From a virus, in IMG/VR virus record IMGVR_UViG_3300046683_000079, positions 1-32,440 of that record: 32,440 nucleotides of DNA; one strand, given 5' to 3'. The notes beneath the pieces are model-generated. The model made no database searches and was not told the origin of the DNA. It saw only the letters and a list, made by a program, of their open reading frames with translations. Below, piece by piece: positions 29,522-32,440 of the stretch (its first letter is position 1; each line of letters opens with the position of its first letter). A program made the position numbers and the translations under genes.

Positions 29522-29530
29522 GACTCACTC
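29518..29530. repeat. Dispersed motif, arms degenerate (#32)
   Basis: CCATGACTCACTC; covers the ATG of one gene and the TGA of the next on the - strand. Confidence 0.55.
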
Positions 29531-29956
29531 TCCCTTCTCGATGACCTGTTCGTTCAACAGAATAGGTCCGGTTTTCGCAGTGGCCATTTGAATGACCATG
29601 CGTTCCATGTCCACCATGGCACCGTGACGTGCTGCATCGTCTTGTGCAGACATCATTCTGCCGAGCGGACTGTTCGGATCAGCCAGACCCTCCATGTTGA
29701 TGATGCGAGGCTTGCGATCCAAACCATAGTACGCAAGCGTTTTCTTGTCGCGAACACGTATCACGTGCCCTCGGGGAAAGTAGACCATGTAACCCGCAGG
29801 CTCCTCCATGATCACTTTCTGCATCTCATGCGATTGCCTACCAGTGGCGGTCGCACTTCGCTTGTTGGGAACCATACGATAGACTTCACGCTTGACTTTG
29901 CCTTGTAGTTCGCGAACCACAAAGGACAATCGAGCGCCGTCTTGTGCTGGGAACAT
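29525..29956 (-). CDS. Virion-module protein of unknown function
   Basis: This 143-residue basic protein follows the capsid gene. It has a strand-rich middle (GYMVYFPRGHVIRVRDKKTL) and a helical C-terminus with many Met (QDDAARHGAMVDMERMVIQM). It may be a head-completion or capsid-associated protein by position. AAGGGAG lies before the ATG. Its TGA stop is inside motif copy 29518-29530 and lies 3 bases from the next gene's start. Confidence 0.5.
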   Translation of the reverse strand: MFPAQDGARLSFVVRELQGKVKREVYRMVPNKRSATATGRQSHEMQKVIMEEPAGYMVYFPRGHVIRVRDKKTLAYYGLDRKPRIINMEGLADPNSPLGRMMSAQDDAARHGAMVDMERMVIQMATAKTGPILLNEQVIEKGE

Positions 29957-29970
29957 GTTAAACTCCCTTA

Positions 29971-29983
29971 GTGTGAGTCAAAC
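29971..29983. repeat. Dispersed motif, intergenic (#33)
   Basis: GTGTGAGTCAAAC between the capsid gene and the next virion gene. Confidence 0.93.
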
Positions 29984-29993
29984 CCAATGTGGG

Positions 29994-30962
29994 TTAGTTG
30001 GTCAAGTACGCGTGGGTTCGGTAGTTCCTCCACGTGCAAAGCTGACCTTCCCACACTACGCGGCGGCCGGTCGCATCCATCGACCACGGAGCGACAAGCT
30101 TCTTAATCTTCATATTGACGCCGCGAAGCACATGCAACGTCATGTATCCGTCGTTGACGAAGTACGCGACGTTGGGAGAGAGTTTTTCATCGAACAGGAG
30201 AGGGATTCCGTTATGCGTCGTGCCAACGATCCCAAGATTAACCAATTTTTTGCCAGTTCCGGTTGCCTGTAGATCGATGTGCTGCTTGTCTCTGGCAGCG
30301 GCCTTGTGCATTCGGTAGATATTTCTACCGGCGAAGATGACAGACGGTTGCGGTGAGCTTTGACCGTCTGTAGATCGATTAAGGTCGAGTTCCGTGATGT
30401 CATCGAAGGCTTCCTCGATGTTTTCTGGCGTCAGTGTTCCTTGGAAGTCGTATGCGGATGTCCGCCATTGGGACTCCGCGGCCATGCTAATACCCCCAAC
30501 AGAACCACTGGTAGGATCGACAGGAATAAGATTTCCCAGTCCGTTAGGATCGGTGCCAGCACCCACAGAAGTATGATAAGCAGCAAATTGGCGACTAATA
30601 GATTCGTCGAGAGCCATAATCTTGCCCTTGATGATCTTGAATATCGCCGCACGTCCTTGGTTCTCATCTTCTTCCTGATCCGAAATGATCAGCGATCCAA
30701 CCACGCGTGACATGAAGTGGTTCACGGTGATGAATTCGTTGGTCTGGTTGACCGGCACAGTATCGTAATACTGCATCGATGTAACGTTCGGGTTGAGGCC
30801 CGTGATTAACGGGTTGCTGATCTGAGGCCCGCCGTCCTCAACGACCACACGCTTTTTTGCGTGCAAATACGCCGAGACGGTGCCGCTGATGGCCGAGGCC
30901 ATGATCAATTTCGCACGACTACGCGTGAGCATTGCATTCACAACCGTGTCGAGAGTAGCCAT
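29994..30962 (-). CDS. Major capsid protein (probable HK97 fold)
   Basis: The 322-residue protein follows the scaffold-like gene, the usual place of the capsid gene. It has an N-terminal helical arm (ATLDTVVNAMLTRSRAKL), LIISDQEEDENQG and KIIKGKIMALDESISRQFA as a spine-helix-like region, VIFAGRNIYRMHKAA, and a C-terminal beta region (NVAYFVNDGYMTLHVLRG, WEGQLCTWRNYRTHAYLTN). This suits an HK97-fold capsid subunit of a podovirus-type phage. The fold is inferred from pattern and position. AGGAGA precedes ATG 30962, with a fully palindromic motif copy just before it. Confidence 0.7.
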   Translation of the reverse strand: MATLDTVVNAMLTRSRAKLIMASAISGTVSAYLHAKKRVVVEDGGPQISNPLITGLNPNVTSMQYYDTVPVNQTNEFITVNHFMSRVVGSLIISDQEEDENQGRAAIFKIIKGKIMALDESISRQFAAYHTSVGAGTDPNGLGNLIPVDPTSGSVGGISMAAESQWRTSAYDFQGTLTPENIEEAFDDITELDLNRSTDGQSSPQPSVIFAGRNIYRMHKAAARDKQHIDLQATGTGKKLVNLGIVGTTHNGIPLLFDEKLSPNVAYFVNDGYMTLHVLRGVNMKIKKLVAPWSMDATGRRVVWEGQLCTWRNYRTHAYLTN

Positions 30963-30982
30963 TTTGAAACTTTCTCCTGTTC

Positions 30983-30995
30983 GTGTGAGTCACAC
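30983..30995. repeat. Dispersed motif over a stop codon (#34)
   Basis: GTGTGAGTCACAC, fully symmetric; holds the scaffold gene TGA and precedes the capsid gene Shine-Dalgarno. Confidence 0.93.
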
Positions 30996-32123
30996 CACGC
31001 CGAGTTGGTCGAGTGTGTCACGTAAGATTTGGTCGTAGGAGGCATTCACCGGAGCGACGTTGTTTGTACCATAGTTCAACGGCGCTCCGCGTCCTGCCGG
31101 GAGATTACGACGCATGGAATTACCATTTGGGCGTTGCTGTCCCTTGTTTTGGTTCATGCGCATCATGTTAAGTTGAATTTTCGCCCATACCTCCCCCAAA
31201 GACATATTCTGAAACTGAGGTTCGCTCAGTACAGCATGAAATATGGGAATGTATTGACGAGCACCAGGGTTCTCGTTGAAGAATCCATGTACCTCACTTT
31301 CTGTTTGACGAAGCTGAGCCTGTGCAGCTTGCGTACGTTGCTGTTGGATTTGTTCTTGTTCGGTTCTCTGCCGAATTGGTGCAGTTACCTGCGAGATTTC
31401 CTGTCGAACGATATCGACGAGCGACTTTGCGTCAACGCCACCTGGCGCTATACCAATCTTTGATACATCCACACCGGCCGTTGCAGCCATAGTAAGAAGT
31501 TTTCGAATTGTAGCAACGGGATCGCGCTTTGCCTCAGCCGCGAGTTGCAACGCTTGAATTTGCTCTCCGTCATTAAGACCGAGACGCGCACCTGTACCGT
31601 TTCTGTCGCGTAACTGTTCTTGTAGTTGTGTGACACGTCCGTGAAGCTCTTGGCCGATCTCAACTGCACGATTAAGTCTATTGGTTACGTCCTGCGCTCT
31701 GTGAGTTTCCTGAGCAAGCTGAGCACGTGCTCGAACGTTGTCGGTATAGAGCCGTGCTTCCATACCTGCACGGGCAACAACCTGACCGTTCGGACCGACG
31801 AAATTTCCGCGAGCATCCTGGGTAATTTGTCCAGGTTGGAATTGAGGCTGCTGGCGCTGCGGTTGTTGTCCTGGCTGCTGACGCTGGACTTCTGGCTGGT
31901 ACGCGGGCTGTCGCTGTTCGACCCGCTGGTCGATGTCTTGACTTTCGCTTTCAAAGCTTTCGTTTCCCTGTTCAAATGCGGATTCGTCCATGCCGAGATT
32001 GTCGAGAACCATATCCATGGCTTCGGAGCCAGGACCATTGTCGCCGCCAGTGTGATCCATACCACCCTGACCACCCATACCGCCATTTGATTGCGAAAAG
32101 CCTTCGCCTGATGTCATCGACAT
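30990..32123 (-). CDS. Capsid scaffolding protein, Gln-rich
   Basis: The 377-residue protein has an acidic, Gly/Met-rich start (GGMGGQGGMDHTGGDNG), a Gln/Pro-rich segment (residues about 72-100), then long helices with heptads (LAQETHRAQDVTNRLNRAVE, LHGRVTQLQEQLRDRN) and a polar C-terminus. Lying directly before the capsid gene, with this composition, it is the expected scaffold that shapes the procapsid and leaves on packaging. CGGAGA precedes ATG 32123. Its TGA stop (codons GTG TGA) lies inside motif copy GTGTGAGTCACAC. Confidence 0.7.
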   Translation of the reverse strand: MSMTSGEGFSQSNGGMGGQGGMDHTGGDNGPGSEAMDMVLDNLGMDESAFEQGNESFESESQDIDQRVEQRQPAYQPEVQRQQPGQQPQRQQPQFQPGQITQDARGNFVGPNGQVVARAGMEARLYTDNVRARAQLAQETHRAQDVTNRLNRAVEIGQELHGRVTQLQEQLRDRNGTGARLGLNDGEQIQALQLAAEAKRDPVATIRKLLTMAATAGVDVSKIGIAPGGVDAKSLVDIVRQEISQVTAPIRQRTEQEQIQQQRTQAAQAQLRQTESEVHGFFNENPGARQYIPIFHAVLSEPQFQNMSLGEVWAKIQLNMMRMNQNKGQQRPNGNSMRRNLPAGRGAPLNYGTNNVAPVNASYDQILRDTLDQLGVV

Positions 32124-32135
32124 GTGCTATCTCCG

Positions 32136-32148
32136 GTTTGAGTCAAAC
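32136..32148. repeat. Dispersed motif, intergenic (#35)
   Basis: GTTTGAGTCAAAC; shares a G with the TAG of the partial portal-like gene and precedes the scaffold gene. Confidence 0.93.
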
Positions 32149-32440
32149 TACTGTAAATTGGGAACGCTCTGGCCCCCTGGTGAAGCGCCTGGCATTCCAC
32201 TCGGTCCGGGCGGTACCATTGGTTTCGGCGGTACTCCTAATTTCGGAGCACCTGCACCAGCACCTTGCGGTTGAGCTTGTCCTGAATGCAACGCTGCAAC
32301 ATGCTGCAACAGGAAACTCTGAATCTGTTGATCCGTTTTACCTTGCTGTTTCATTGCGACGACTTGTTGCTTGATTTCTGGTGGCAAGTTTGCCAGAATC
32401 TGTGCTATTGGATTTTGCCCCTGTGCGCCCTGTTGAGGTT
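32148..32440 (-). CDS. C-terminus of a partial gene, probable portal protein
   Basis: The frame is open from the right edge of the window to TAG at 32148-32150, giving the last ~97 residues of a longer protein. It includes IAQILANLPPEIKQQVVAMK and a Gln/Pro/Gly-rich tail. A TTG at 32387 could be read as a start, but the open frame continues beyond the window, so I treat this as a truncated gene. A Gln/Pro-rich C-terminal tail directly before scaffold and capsid genes is the usual portal position; the portal call is positional only. The TAG shares its G with a motif copy. Confidence 0.55.
   Translation of the reverse strand, partial: PQQGAQGQNPIAQILANLPPEIKQQVVAMKQQGKTDQQIQSFLLQHVAALHSGQAQPQGAGAGAPKLGVPPKPMVPPGPSGMPGASPGGQSVPNLQ

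Noticed and set aside
30-32148. Dispersed motif as a CRISPR array, transposon end or REP element
   Set aside because: Copies are single, widely spaced, often within genes, and not paired with spacers, target duplications or transposase genes.
1-32440. tRNA genes, rRNA, integrase or attachment sites
   Set aside because: I looked for cloverleaf arms, recombinase motifs and terminal repeats and saw none that I could support.

Overview
This window is part of a tailed bacteriophage genome (Caudoviricetes). The structural set points to a short-tailed, podovirus-like virion: scaffold, capsid protein, connector-type adaptor, nozzle, fibre and several large glutamine-, alanine- or proline-rich ejection-type proteins, with no tape measure, sheath or baseplate genes. 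Base composition is near 50% GC, genes are tightly packed and Shine-Dalgarno sequences are mostly clear, so the host is a bacterium. Peptidoglycan hydrolases in both the lysis and virion modules suit a Gram-negative host, but the host cannot be named from this sequence. I see no integrase, tRNA, CRISPR array, insertion sequence or RNA polymerase gene.

Layout: positions 32-12857 hold 24 genes on the + strand. These are a lysis pair (holin-like membrane protein, endolysin) mixed with small unknown genes (32-4217), then a replication and recombination block: PD-(D/E)XK nuclease, Sak4-like RecA-fold ATPase, zinc-ribbon-like protein, DUF669-like putative ssDNA-binding protein, ribbon-helix-helix protein, RecD/Dda-type helicase, dNMP kinase-like protein and a family A DNA polymerase with an N-terminal uracil-DNA-glycosylase-like domain. 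Positions 12870-32440 hold 16 genes on the - strand. Read leftward from the right edge they are the C-terminus of a probable portal protein, scaffold, major capsid protein, two unknown virion genes, adaptor, nozzle with an inserted carbohydrate-binding-like domain, tail fibre, GNAT-like protein, three ejection-type proteins, three very small genes including an Acb2-like (anti-CBASS) protein, and a 1964-residue virion protein with an M15 peptidase domain. The two arms converge with only 12 bases between stop codons.

The most striking feature is not a gene. A 13-bp near-palindrome, GTNTGASTCANAC, is scattered through the whole window: I count 35 copies of its core TGASTCA where about 4 are expected by chance. 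Twenty-six fit GTDTGASTCAHAC, and ten are the identical asymmetric sequence GTGTGAGTCAAAC in either orientation. Mean spacing is about 0.94 kb. Copies occupy most non-overlapping gene junctions, often sharing bases with a start or stop codon, and also lie inside coding sequence in both arms. This resembles a genome-wide binding-site system, such as the stoperators of mycobacteriophage L5, but with a different, palindromic sequence. A ribbon-helix-helix protein (7682-7882) and a small winged-helix-like protein (12606-12857) are the best candidates in the window for a factor that reads it. The core also contains GANTC, the target of alphaproteobacterial CcrM methylation.

Other regulatory structure includes one near-consensus sigma70 promoter with an extended -10 (1044-1072), three strong hairpins (3383-3412, 7398-7424, 28781-28821), and a duplicated motif-plus-ribosome-binding-site leader in front of the endolysin gene and the gene after it. 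No stretch longer than about 120 bases is free of a gene.
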